From Alkalibacterium iburiense (GTDB taxonomy: Bacteria; Bacillota; Bacilli; Lactobacillales; Carnobacteriaceae_A): 21,433 bases of DNA. Shown here piece by piece: positions 7,009-14,836 of this stretch (its first letter is position 1; each line of letters begins with the position of its first letter). The translations under genes were made by a program, and so were the position numbers. Where the stretch lies: positions 1-21,433 of the forward strand of contig NZ_BAAACW010000090.1 in NCBI RefSeq assembly GCF_039521845.1. The letters run 5' to 3'. Under the pieces are notes generated by a model. It searched no databases and had not been told where the DNA came from. It was given only the letters and a program-made list of their open reading frames with translations.

Positions 7009-7037
7009 AGTATAGCAATTCGTTTCAAAACTGTCTA
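7009..7037 (-). promoter_or_regulatory. Promoter inside the DsbA-MATE intergenic region
   Basis: On the minus strand TAGACA (7032-7037) and TATACT (7009-7014) are 17 bases apart, and an overlapping TATAAT lies at 7004-7009. It sits just past the stop of the DsbA-like gene and reads toward the terminator and the MATE gene. Confidence 0.6.
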
Positions 7038-7048
7038 GAGTATCTCTT

Positions 7049-7687
7049 TTAGTTTTCTTCAGCCCATACTTTTTCTAAAGTCTGAAGAAACAACTCTTCA
7101 GGTTGAGCCCCGGAAACAGCATACTTCCGGTTTATCACGAAAAACGGCACCCCTTGCACGCCCAGCTGTGTGGCTTCCGCCTGATCAGCCCGTACCTCAT
7201 CTAAATACTTTCCGCTTTCAAGTACTCCGCGAGAGTCTGATTCATCTAAACCAACCTCAGTGGCTAAACGCACGAGAGTATCCTGACTACCAATGAATTC
7301 GGACTCCTCAAAGTGAGCTTTCAAAACGCGCTCTGTATAGGCCTCGCCCTTACCTTGAGTGTCTGCGTATTTCATTAAACGATGCGCATCCAATGTATTG
7401 GTTTGTTTCATGTTGTCAAAGTTATAATCTAATCCTACTTCCTTTGCACGCAATATAATGCTCTCATTCATTTCTTTTATATTATCTAAAGACATATTTT
7501 TCCTTTTAGCTAATTCTTCTTCAAAATGAACAGATTCATCACTGACAGAAGTGGGATCAAGTTCATAACTTTTAAAGGTGACTTCCACGTCGTCACTGTG
7601 CTCAAATTTCTCCAGTGCATTTTCTAAAATGCGTTTTCCGACATAACAAAAGGGACAGACAAAATCTGACCATACTTCAATTTTCAA
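7049..7687 (-). CDS. DsbA-family thioredoxin-fold oxidoreductase (FrnE-like)
   Basis: A 212-residue thioredoxin-fold protein of the FrnE branch of the DsbA family, probably cytosolic because no signal peptide or membrane anchor is present. The active-site CPFC is at residues 11-14 after SDFVCPFC, an all-helical insertion occupies the middle, and the cis-proline loop GVPFF lies near residue 180. FrnE-type proteins are disulfide isomerases or oxidoreductases linked to oxidative stress. The start is TTG: GAGGTG lies five bases upstream and the protein begins at the usual position before the first strand. It lies 82 bases downstream of ridA on the same strand and may be co-transcribed with it. 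The substrate is unknown. Confidence 0.9.
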   Translation of the reverse strand: MKIEVWSDFVCPFCYVGKRILENALEKFEHSDDVEVTFKSYELDPTSVSDESVHFEEELAKRKNMSLDNIKEMNESIILRAKEVGLDYNFDNMKQTNTLDAHRLMKYADTQGKGEAYTERVLKAHFEESEFIGSQDTLVRLATEVGLDESDSRGVLESGKYLDEVRADQAEATQLGVQGVPFFVINRKYAVSGAQPEELFLQTLEKVWAEEN

Positions 7688-7769
7688 AACAGCACCTCAT
7701 CCTTATAAATAGTAAGTATTCTATTTAATAGTAACGGTTCTTCTGTCTAAAAGCAATTCAACTGGGGAC

Positions 7770-8150
7770 CTATTTCCCTGCAATCACTTCAATTTCAACT
7801 AAAGCATCGCTAGGTAAATTAGCAACTTCATAGGCTGCACGAGCTGGATAAGGCTCTTGAAAGAATTCTGCGTATACTTCGTTCATTTCTGAGAAATTCC
7901 CTATATCTGATAATAAGACCGTGACTTTCAGCACATGAGATAGGTCTAGTCCGTGTTCTTTCAAAATATACTGAACATTCTTGAGGGATTGTTCTGTTTG
8001 GCCTTTGATTGTTGTGGCCGTTATTTTCCCTTCTTTTGCATCAATAGGTAATTGACCCGAAACATAAACCGTGTCTCCATGAACGACAGCTTGAGAATAC
8101 GGTCCGATAGCTTGTGGGGCTTGAGCTGATTCTATAATTTTCTTTGACAT
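7770..8150 (-). CDS. ridA: RidA family enamine/imine deaminase
   Basis: A 126-residue RidA/YjgF protein that hydrolyses reactive enamine and imine intermediates released by PLP enzymes such as threonine dehydratase, protecting other PLP enzymes. It is expected to be a cytosolic trimer. The diagnostic residues are present: Tyr18 in GPYSQ, Arg104 in PARAAYEV (the carboxylate-binding arginine) and Glu119 in the C-terminal VEIEV signature. Length is normal. ATG at 8150 is chosen because AAAGGAG lies nine bases upstream; an in-frame ATG at 8186 overlaps the -10 element. It diverges from the GlcD-like gene and is followed by the DsbA-like gene. Confidence 0.95.
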   Translation of the reverse strand: MSKKIIESAQAPQAIGPYSQAVVHGDTVYVSGQLPIDAKEGKITATTIKGQTEQSLKNVQYILKEHGLDLSHVLKVTVLLSDIGNFSEMNEVYAEFFQEPYPARAAYEVANLPSDALVEIEVIAGK

Positions 8151-8181
8151 AAGTAAAAACTCCTTTATTTTTTGTAATTTA

Positions 8182-8210
8182 ATCATATAGGCTTACATTC
8201 TCAAAAGCAA
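8182..8210 (-). promoter_or_regulatory. Promoter of ridA
   Basis: On the minus strand TTGCTT (8205-8210) and TATGAT (8182-8187) are separated by 17 bases, about 32 bases upstream of the ridA start. Five of six -10 positions and four of six -35 positions match consensus. Confidence 0.65.
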
Positions 8211-8291
8211 TATTTAGAAATGTTTCAGCATGTGAAATTAAGTTACTTAAATACTTAAAAGAATAGACAAAAAGCTTTTTCAGCGATATGA

Positions 8292-8305
8292 TGAAAGCGT
8301 TAAGA
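8292..8305 (+). promoter_or_regulatory. cre-like CcpA site upstream of the GlcD-like gene
   Basis: TGAAAGCGTTAAGA matches the catabolite-responsive element TGWAANCGNTNWCA at all defined positions except one (G for C at position 13). It lies 54 bases before the GlcD-like start, ahead of a TATACT -10 (8332-8337). CcpA control of a hydroxyacid oxidase would make sense, but the site is predicted by pattern only. Confidence 0.45.
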
Positions 8306-8358
8306 AAAGACTGAATATGTGAAGTATTCTGTATACTAGAACGATTTGGAGGGTATTT

Positions 8359-9720
8359 ATGTTAACTATTAAAGAGATTATTCAAGATTCTGACCGGTTA
8401 TTTTTGGGAAAGGATGTCCCCAGTCAATACTTGGAAGACCCTTATGTGAAAGACATTCCACCTATTTACGGCGTTGCCCTACCGCAAACACACGAAGAAG
8501 TGGTGGCATTAGTTCAATTTGCTAAACAAGAAAACTTAGTTATTCTAGCTAGAGGAGCTGGAACAGGTGTGGCTGGTTCTCAAGTTCCTATCCAAGGAAA
8601 TGAATTGATTATTGATGTGCATCTTATGAATCAGATTGGTGAACTAGATGAAGAGACGTTAACTCTTACAGTTGAACCTGGTGTACTAGTTGGAGATATT
8701 CATGACTATGTAGAGAAAAAAGGCTACTTCTATCCCCCTGATCCTGCTTCTAAACATTCCTCTATTGGGGGCAATGTAGCGACGAATGCAGGTGGTTTAA
8801 GAGCTGTTAAATACGGTACGACTCGGGATTACGTCCGTGAAATGACGGTTGTTTTACCCAGTGGAGAAGATATGACTCTTGGCAGCATGAACATTAAAAG
8901 CAGTTCCGGCTATGACTTGAAAGATTTATTCATTGGTTCTGAAGGTACGTTAGGCATTACCACTCAAATAAAGTTAAAATTGATTCCCTTGCCAAGAGCG
9001 AGTACTTCCATTTTACTTGCCTTTGAAGATGTAGGAAAAGCAACAGATGGAGCACTGGCTATCTTAGCTAGCGGGGCTGACCCTTCTGGAATTGAATTGT
9101 TTGAAAAAGAAGCCCTTTATTACGCTGAACAACACTTAGGGTACCCTCTTCAAACACAAGCAGGAGAAGCTTACTTGCTGATGACTTTAGACGGAAATGA
9201 TTCTAAGGAATTAGAAGGACGGGCGGGCTCAGTCAAAGCAGCGACGAACAATTTAGCCCTTGAGACTCATGTTTTGTCAGAAGAGGAAGCCGAAAAAGCT
9301 TGGGCTTTACGAGATGCTATATTAATCGGTCTCATGGCTTTTACCCAGTATGAGATGTTGGATGAAGTCGTTCCCATTAATCAATTTGCAGAGTTAGTTC
9401 GGTACACCAAAGCACTGCAAGATAAACACGGTCTTGGTGTCATTAACTTTGGGCATTCAGGAGACGGAAATGTACACACTGTATTAATGAAAGGCGAATT
9501 AAGCGAGGAAGAATGGCTAGAAAAGCGGTCTCATTTACTAGATGATTTATATCAGAAAGTGCAAGAACTAGGTGGCCTGCCTTCAGCCGAACACGGTATT
9601 GGTATAGTGAAGAAAAAGTATTTAGAAAAAATGACAGTTCCTGTCAACCTATACTATATGCGTAAAATAAAAGCCGTATTTGATCCGGATAATCGATTGA
9701 ATCCAGGCAAGTTATTCTAA
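8359..9720 (+). CDS. FAD-linked 2-hydroxyacid oxidase/dehydrogenase (GlcD-like)
   Basis: A 453-residue flavoprotein of the GlcD / D-lactate dehydrogenase group, expected to oxidise glycolate, D-lactate or a related D-2-hydroxyacid. The N-terminal PCMH-type FAD domain shows RGAGTGVAG at 65-73, a second FAD-contact block PDPASKHSSIGGNVATNAGG at 128-147 and GSEGTLGI at 193-200. The C-terminal cap shows NFGHSGDGNVH near residue 380 and EHGIG near 418, both conserved in this family. No GlcE or GlcF partner is adjacent, so it is probably a stand-alone enzyme. GGAGGG precedes the ATG by about five bases. It diverges from ridA and has a cre-like site upstream. The electron acceptor is unknown; if oxygen, it would make peroxide. 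Confidence 0.9.
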   Translation: MLTIKEIIQDSDRLFLGKDVPSQYLEDPYVKDIPPIYGVALPQTHEEVVALVQFAKQENLVILARGAGTGVAGSQVPIQGNELIIDVHLMNQIGELDEETLTLTVEPGVLVGDIHDYVEKKGYFYPPDPASKHSSIGGNVATNAGGLRAVKYGTTRDYVREMTVVLPSGEDMTLGSMNIKSSSGYDLKDLFIGSEGTLGITTQIKLKLIPLPRASTSILLAFEDVGKATDGALAILASGADPSGIELFEKEALYYAEQHLGYPLQTQAGEAYLLMTLDGNDSKELEGRAGSVKAATNNLALETHVLSEEEAEKAWALRDAILIGLMAFTQYEMLDEVVPINQFAELVRYTKALQDKHGLGVINFGHSGDGNVHTVLMKGELSEEEWLEKRSHLLDDLYQKVQELGGLPSAEHGIGIVKKKYLEKMTVPVNLYYMRKIKAVFDPDNRLNPGKLF

Positions 9721-9732
9721 AACCATATGAAG

Positions 9733-9760
9733 AAAGAGGCAGAAAATTCTGCCTCTTTTT
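9733..9760 (+). terminator. Intrinsic terminator of the GlcD-like gene
   Basis: Stem AAAGAGGCAGA with TCTGCCTCTTT and a 4-base loop, followed by TTTTT, 12 bases after the stop codon. Confidence 0.88.
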
Positions 9761-9792
9761 ATTGACTCATTATGAATATAGGAGTTTCGATA

Positions 9793-9818
9793 AATGAGGT
9801 AGATTTCTCTACCTCATT
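9793..9818 (-). terminator. Hairpin terminator of the small membrane protein gene
   Basis: Perfect 11-bp arms AATGAGGTAGA and TCTACCTCATT with a 4-base loop, directly after the minus-strand gene. The minus-strand tail is short (TTTATC), so it is a modest terminator. Confidence 0.6.
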
Positions 9819-9821
9819 CCT

Positions 9822-10097
9822 TTAGTCATTTTCAATAGTCCTTTTTATTCTCTCGATTGTAGCTAACCTTTCTAAATCTCCCATCCCTATCAATTTTCCC
9901 CATTGATATTCCAGATCTTCAAGTTCATCAATCGTAATATCCGACCTGATGATTTCTTCCCGTTCATCAATAAATAAAGCACTGTAACCTTCTCGAAATT
10001 CACGACGATTGACAACATCATATCCTATTATTCCAAACAGGAGAACGAGTGAGAAAACAGCAATATAAGAATGAAGTCTATTCTTTTTGATAAGCAT
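9822..10097 (-). CDS. Small single-span membrane protein of unknown function (91 aa)
   Basis: A short protein with a basic N-terminus, one hydrophobic helix at about residues 11-26 (YIAVFSLVLLFGIIGYDV) and an acidic soluble tail rich in Glu, Asp and Ile (DEREEIIRSDITIDELEDLE). I do not recognise a family. It starts 31 bases after the M20 amidohydrolase stop on the same strand and is probably co-transcribed. The start is odd: AAAGGAG ends one base before the ATG, too close for normal initiation, while the ATC codon at 10089-10091 sits seven bases downstream and would give an N-terminus starting Met-Lys-Lys-Asn. It is separated from the GlcD-like gene by two terminators. Confidence 0.7.
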   Translation of the reverse strand: MLIKKNRLHSYIAVFSLVLLFGIIGYDVVNRREFREGYSALFIDEREEIIRSDITIDELEDLEYQWGKLIGMGDLERLATIERIKRTIEND

Positions 10098-10128
10098 GCT
10101 CCTTTATACTAATTCAAACGAAATCATA

Positions 10129-11304
10129 CTAGACTTGCTCAGCAAACTCTTTTTTTACTTGTTTTAATAACTCCGTGTCCTGAATTAAGTCCAAGGCTGT
10201 TAAAGTGAGTCCTTCTATTGTTTTTTCCATCGCTTCATACGCTTCTTCTGTTTTAGTGCAGTCTCTAAACTCTACCGTATGAGCAGAGATGGCTTTCCCA
10301 TTCGTGATTTCAAAGTAAGGATTGATTGCCGGAACGACCTGACTGACATTCCCCATATCCATCGATCCCATGGAATCCCGCTCATCCACTAACATCTCAA
10401 TGCCTAACTCTTTCATATTATCGTTATAACGCTTGGATAAGGTTTCGTTTGTAATCATATTCTTATAACCTGTTTCGTAATACTCCCATTCCATGCGGCA
10501 TCCTGCGGCCAAGGCACCGGCTTCAGCGCAGCGAATCACTTTTTCACGCAACTCATTCAAGTAAGGCATATCCATGGCACGGACATAAAACTCAGCTCGG
10601 GCAAACTCAGGGATAATATTTGCGGCTTCTCCTCCGTGAGTAATGACGCCATGAACACGAGCTGTCGGATGGATTTGCTGGCGAAGGGAATTAATACTAT
10701 TGAAGGTATTCAAGCACCCGTCAAGGGCGTTAATACCTTCGAAAGGCGCAGCCGCTGCATGAGCCGTTTTCCCATAGAAGTTAAAAGCAATAGCTTCCAT
10801 AGCCATAGATGTCCCACTCGCGTAATACCCGTCAGATGGATGCGTACAAAAAGCAATATCCACCTGATCAAAGGTTCCAGCATCCGCCATTGTGACCTTG
10901 TCTCCGTTTGTTTCTTCAGCCGGCGTACCTAAAACAACCACCGTTCCTCCTACTTCATCCACTAGTTTAGATAAAACAAGCCCCGCTCCCGTATCTGTAG
11001 CACCCAACAAATTGTGCCCACATCCATGCCCAATACCAGGAAGCGCATCATACTCAGATAAATACGCAATAGTAGGCCCGTCAGTCTTTCCTTTATAGAC
11101 GGCCTTAAAGGCTGTGTCGATGCCAAGGTAAGGGTACTCCACTTCAAAGCCATGCTTTTCAAGTAACGCCACATGAGCTTGAGAGGATAAATATTCTTCG
11201 TGACCCAATTCCGGGTTGGCGTAAATGTACTCACTTAACTCTTGTAATTCGGGTCTAACCTCTTTAATTGTTTCTAGTATCATTGCTTTCCACTGTTTTG
11301 TCAT
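10129..11304 (-). CDS. M20-family amidohydrolase / metallopeptidase (aminobenzoyl-glutamate hydrolase-like)
   Basis: A 391-residue cytosolic metal-dependent amidohydrolase of the M20D group, which cleaves N-acyl amino acids, dipeptides or p-aminobenzoyl-glutamate. Visible motifs are HGCGHN at 93-98 (the metal-binding Cys/His), the catalytic Glu pair in GTPAEE at 130-131, His182 in GKTAHAA within the lid domain, and the C-terminal MGSMDMGN block near residue 310. Length is normal. AGAAGGAAGAG precedes the ATG. The upstream gap to sbcC holds two tandem palindromes; the 91-residue membrane protein follows. It resembles the ACY1L2/AbgB branch rather than PepV; the substrate cannot be told from sequence. 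Confidence 0.9.
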   Translation of the reverse strand: MTKQWKAMILETIKEVRPELQELSEYIYANPELGHEEYLSSQAHVALLEKHGFEVEYPYLGIDTAFKAVYKGKTDGPTIAYLSEYDALPGIGHGCGHNLLGATDTGAGLVLSKLVDEVGGTVVVLGTPAEETNGDKVTMADAGTFDQVDIAFCTHPSDGYYASGTSMAMEAIAFNFYGKTAHAAAAPFEGINALDGCLNTFNSINSLRQQIHPTARVHGVITHGGEAANIIPEFARAEFYVRAMDMPYLNELREKVIRCAEAGALAAGCRMEWEYYETGYKNMITNETLSKRYNDNMKELGIEMLVDERDSMGSMDMGNVSQVVPAINPYFEITNGKAISAHTVEFRDCTKTEEAYEAMEKTIEGLTLTALDLIQDTELLKQVKKEFAEQV

Positions 11305-11368
11305 TTGGCTCTTCCTTCTATCTCTATTGAATTTTTGTTTCTACCAACTCGTTATAGTCTAAGGGTTC

Positions 11369-11457
11369 GAGTGGGCACTATAAGGCACCTATTCTGCCCA
11401 CTCAATACAGCAAAACCATCTGAGTGGGCACTATGGGGCAGGTAGTCTACCCACTCA
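11369..11457 (-). repeat. Two tandem palindromic repeats between sbcC and the M20 gene
   Basis: Two similar units of about 35 bases. Unit A (11369-11403) pairs GAGTGGGCA with TGCCCACTC. Unit B (11421-11457) pairs TGAGTGGG with CCCACTCA. In the minus orientation the units share GAGTGGG at one end and ATAGTGCCCACTC at the other, with a variable middle, and a 17-base spacer separates them. The inner arms of neighbouring units can also pair with each other. A plus-strand T-run (11463-11469) follows unit B, but no plus-strand gene ends here. Confidence 0.75.
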
Positions 11458-11485
11458 TTGGATTTTTTTCACTGAGTAGTCACTA

Positions 11486-14400
11486 TTACCCTGTTCTGAC
11501 ATAGGCTCGACTTCCGGCTGATGTTTTTTCTACGACAATATGAGACGGAATACGGGTTTTCAGCTCATCCACATGGGAAATAATCCCGACCATGCGCCCA
11601 TTTTTGTGTAGTTCGAGTAAGGTTTGAATAGCCATATCGAGTGAATCAGAATCCAAGGTTCCAAACCCTTCATCAATAAATAACGTATCTACTCTGACCC
11701 CTCCGCTTTGGCTTTGAATCACGTCGCTTAGTCCTAAAGCCAAGGCTAAAGAGGCTTTAAAGGTTTCTCCTCCTGATAAGGTCTGCACGCCTCGAAGTTT
11801 TCCGGTGTAATGATCGAAAACATTCATATCCAAGCCTTGAGGTCCGGCTCCTTTTGCTTTTTCAATTTTGCGATGTAAAGCAAAGCGGTTATTCGTCATG
11901 TGAGTTAACCTCGCGTTGGCAGCTTGAAGGATTTCTTCGAAGTATATCCCCAGCACATACCGTTCAAAGGAAACATAATCCGTTTCTTTAGAACCGGATG
12001 CCATACGGGATAATTCTCCATAGACCTGGTAGTCTTTTTCAATTTTTTCACTTTCTTCTTTAAACTGAGCAATGGATGCTTCTGCTTCCTTATTCTGGCT
12101 CGACACCCTGACTAACCGGTCTCTTAACTCTTCTTTTTGAGGCATGATTTCTTTTATAGCTTCTAACCTTTGATCGTGCTCGTCTATGGATAAGACTTCT
12201 TTTTCCTTCTCTAAAAAGGCTGTGGTTTCATGCAGGCGAGACGTATGAACCGCTCTTTTTTCTTTATAATCTGCGATTTCATCTTTCATAGACACGACTT
12301 TTTCATCTGTTAAAAGGGCTGATTCATATTTCTCATCTAAATCACTTTCTGCCATTACTTGGGTGAAAGACTCTTTTTTAGAAGTCAGTTTTTCCTTTAA
12401 TGCTTCAATCTGTTCTTCCGTCATCTCTATTTCTTTTAAAGTAGAAGACAATTGAGTTTCTGTTTTTCGAATAGCCTTTTGATTGTCGGAGAGTTTAGTC
12501 TCTACTTCTTTAATGTGATCCTCATGGGCTTTGATTTGTTTATTTATCGCTTCTTCTGTTTCATAGTTTAATTGTGCTTCCAGCTCAACGCATTCTACTT
12601 CCACTTCTTCCAGTCTGCTTTCCAGCTGTTTCAAGTGGGACTGGTTATCTTGAAGTAAAAGAGACAGTTCGCGTTCCTCTTTTTGATCCGCTTCAAGTTT
12701 TTCTTTATAAACCGTTTCTTCTTCTAATTGTTTCTCATGTTCAGCCAATTCTTTTTCAAGTTGAGAAAGAACTTGATTGACACCTTCAAGCTCTTCATGT
12801 GTTTCATCATAGGCTTTGGAGGCTTCTTCAGACTCGACATCGAATGTCTGACATAATTTTGTGGCTTCATCTGATAAATGCTCGAGACGCAGGCCAAGCT
12901 GGTTATAGTCATTTTCTAGACGGTTCTTTTGGCTTTCAAGCGCATCGACCTGTTCTTTGGTCACATCTTCTTCCGTTGCGTGCGCTTTTTTGGGATGGTC
13001 TGTTGAACCACATACCGGACACTCTTTGTCGTTTTCCAGTTCTCCGGCCAATACAACAGCTAAATTACTGAAGTAGCTCGTTTTGGCTGTCTGCCATTCC
13101 TCTCGCACGTCAGAAAGCTGATGATTCACTTTTGAAAAGTCTTCTTTAACCTCTGCTCCTTTATCCCGAAGGGCACAGAGTTCTTTTAAGCCGTCCAATC
13201 GTTTCCTCAGTTCTGCTCGCTCTTCTTTTTTCTCATTAATCGCTTTTAACTGTTTCGGCAGGTTCGTTTTGAGGGCATTCAAAGCCTCCAGCTGTGTCCG
13301 GCACGTTTGAATCTCTTGAGATAGTTTTTCCAAACTAGCCTCTAGCTTTTGTCTGGATTCTTTATTCGCGACGTGCTGCTGTTTTAAGCTTTGAATAAAT
13401 TCTTTCTTCTCTTTTAAAGCCGCCATCTGTTTCTGTTCTTCTTTTAATTGCTGTATAGCTTGCCGTACGTCATCTAATTGACTGACTTCTTCTTGAATGT
13501 CTTTTAGGGCTGTTTCTAAAGAGGTAAGATCTTTTTCGGATTCCTTTTTCAAACCGACTAAACGAATAAGCCTGGCTTCTTTATCCTCTTTCTCTTTTTT
13601 CGTCTCAGCGATTTCATTATGCGCTTCAGCCAGTTTGACGGCTTGATCGTGCCACTGGAGGTGTTCCTCATAACTTTTGACTGTCTTTGCTAACTCGTCT
13701 AATGCCTCCTTTTCCTTATCCAGCTCTTCTTTGCGAGTCAGCATGTCCAGGATTTTATCTTGTTTGATTTTCTCTTCCTGGTCATTCACCAATTCTTTTC
13801 TGACTTTTTCTAATTCTGTTTCTTCTTTTTCAATAAGCTCCCTTAGCTCGATAAGAACCGTTCCTGTATCCATCTGTTCAATCGCTTTTTCCAACGCTTC
13901 ATTGCCTTCTGTTTCAATCCGTGAATAAGCGTGTTCTAAGGACAGAGCATACTGTTCTCTTTGTTTAGCTAAGTCTCGCGCTTTTTCTTTTAATCGGGTT
14001 TCGACTGACTGGAAAATATCCGTTTGGAATATATTTCGAAAAATCGTCTCTTTTTCCCGACTGTCCGATTCCAGCATTTTTTTGAAAGCCCCTTGTGGCA
14101 GCATCACAATTTGGCGGAACTGATCATACGTTAAGCCAATCAGTTCTTCTATTTTTTCATTCGCTTCTTTCTGCTTAGTGAGGACTTCTCCGTTGTAACG
14201 AAACTCTACATTGGATTGAATCTGTTTCGTTTTCGTTCGTTTACCAGGTCCCGTTTGGGTCGGCTCTCTATGTATAAAGTACCGTTCTTTTCCGAGTTCG
14301 AATTCTAATTCCACATAACATAAGTCCGTGTCTTTTGAGAAATCAGATTTAAAGGTATCCTTTTCTCGGGTATCGCCACTGCCTCCGTCAAACAAGGCAT

Positions 14401-14548
14401 AGGCGATTGCGTCAAATACCGTTGTTTTTCCAGCTCCCGTTGGTCCGCTCACTAAAAAAAGAGAGGATTGGGTGAATTGAGTGAAATCTATTTCCACTTT
14501 CTCTTTATACGGTCCAAAGGCATTCATAACTAATTTTAAAGGGCGCAT
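11486..14548 (-). CDS. sbcC: SbcC, ATPase subunit of the SbcCD nuclease
   Basis: A 1020-residue SMC/Rad50-type ATPase that, with SbcD, opens and cuts hairpins and blocked DNA ends. The N-terminal lobe carries Walker A GPTGAGKTT at 35-43. Long coiled coils run from about 180 to 900, with the zinc hook CPVC at 510-513 near the middle. The C-terminal lobe carries the ABC signature LSGGETF near 925 and Walker B with DTLFIDEGFGTLD near 960. All motifs are intact and the length is normal. AAGGAG precedes the ATG. Its partner sbcD lies about 2 kb upstream, on the far side of an oppositely oriented catalase gene, and sbcC has its own promoter at 14586-14615. Tandem palindromes follow the stop. Confidence 0.95.
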   Translation of the reverse strand: MRPLKLVMNAFGPYKEKVEIDFTQFTQSSLFLVSGPTGAGKTTVFDAIAYALFDGGSGDTREKDTFKSDFSKDTDLCYVELEFELGKERYFIHREPTQTGPGKRTKTKQIQSNVEFRYNGEVLTKQKEANEKIEELIGLTYDQFRQIVMLPQGAFKKMLESDSREKETIFRNIFQTDIFQSVETRLKEKARDLAKQREQYALSLEHAYSRIETEGNEALEKAIEQMDTGTVLIELRELIEKEETELEKVRKELVNDQEEKIKQDKILDMLTRKEELDKEKEALDELAKTVKSYEEHLQWHDQAVKLAEAHNEIAETKKEKEDKEARLIRLVGLKKESEKDLTSLETALKDIQEEVSQLDDVRQAIQQLKEEQKQMAALKEKKEFIQSLKQQHVANKESRQKLEASLEKLSQEIQTCRTQLEALNALKTNLPKQLKAINEKKEERAELRKRLDGLKELCALRDKGAEVKEDFSKVNHQLSDVREEWQTAKTSYFSNLAVVLAGELENDKECPVCGSTDHPKKAHATEEDVTKEQVDALESQKNRLENDYNQLGLRLEHLSDEATKLCQTFDVESEEASKAYDETHEELEGVNQVLSQLEKELAEHEKQLEEETVYKEKLEADQKEERELSLLLQDNQSHLKQLESRLEEVEVECVELEAQLNYETEEAINKQIKAHEDHIKEVETKLSDNQKAIRKTETQLSSTLKEIEMTEEQIEALKEKLTSKKESFTQVMAESDLDEKYESALLTDEKVVSMKDEIADYKEKRAVHTSRLHETTAFLEKEKEVLSIDEHDQRLEAIKEIMPQKEELRDRLVRVSSQNKEAEASIAQFKEESEKIEKDYQVYGELSRMASGSKETDYVSFERYVLGIYFEEILQAANARLTHMTNNRFALHRKIEKAKGAGPQGLDMNVFDHYTGKLRGVQTLSGGETFKASLALALGLSDVIQSQSGGVRVDTLFIDEGFGTLDSDSLDMAIQTLLELHKNGRMVGIISHVDELKTRIPSHIVVEKTSAGSRAYVRTG

Positions 14549-14585
14549 GTATTGATCTCCTTTTCAGTCCATTTCGAGTTAGTTT

Positions 14586-14615
14586 ATTATAACGTGTTTC
14601 AAATAGGTATGACAA
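14586..14615 (-). promoter_or_regulatory. Promoter of sbcC
   Basis: On the minus strand TTGTCA (14610-14615) and TATAAT (14586-14591) with an 18-base spacer, 38 bases before the sbcC start. It shows that sbcC does not depend on transcription from sbcD. Confidence 0.7.
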
Positions 14616-14764
14616 TATAGGTTCGATAATAACAATTATTAATTGGTACTTAATTTAAAATGAGTACACTATTTGAATTGTTCATTCAAGGCTTTATTTT
14701 GTGTTAAAAATATGCTACTGTTGAAGTTGGATGTTAAAAATAATTTTGATTAAGCCATTCTTAT

Positions 14765-14779
14765 TGATAATGCTTATAC
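14765..14779 (+). promoter_or_regulatory. Possible PerR/Fur-type box upstream of catalase
   Basis: TGATAAT G CTTATAC matches the Bacillus PerR box TTATAATNATTATAA at 11 of 14 defined positions. It lies about 58 bases before the catalase start. A second AT-rich 7-1-7 palindrome (TAATAAC A ATTATTA, 14627-14641) scores the same but sits behind the sbcC promoter. The whole region is AT-rich, so chance matches are likely. Confidence 0.3.
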
Positions 14780-14836
14780 ATAATTGAGAATAGCACATCC
14801 AAATTATTTTTATTATTATAAGGAGGATATTCATTT

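Noticed and set aside
6895..7037. Known riboswitch (guanidine, preQ1, THF, SAM) ahead of the MATE gene
   Set aside because: None of the signature loops I could recall is present, for example the ACGR loops of guanidine-II. Kept only as a candidate leader of unknown class.
11370..11470. Tandem palindromes as a CRISPR array
   Set aside because: Only two units with divergent middles, a single 17-base spacer and no cas genes.
11486..14548. Several open frames of 60-90 codons antisense to or overlapping sbcC
   Set aside because: They lack ribosome-binding sites and sit within a gene with every expected motif; their composition reflects its repetitive coiled-coil codons.
14627..14641. Second PerR-like palindrome (TAATAAC A ATTATTA)
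   Set aside because: It scores only 11 of 14, lies behind the sbcC -35 element and about 200 bases from the catalase gene in very AT-rich sequence.
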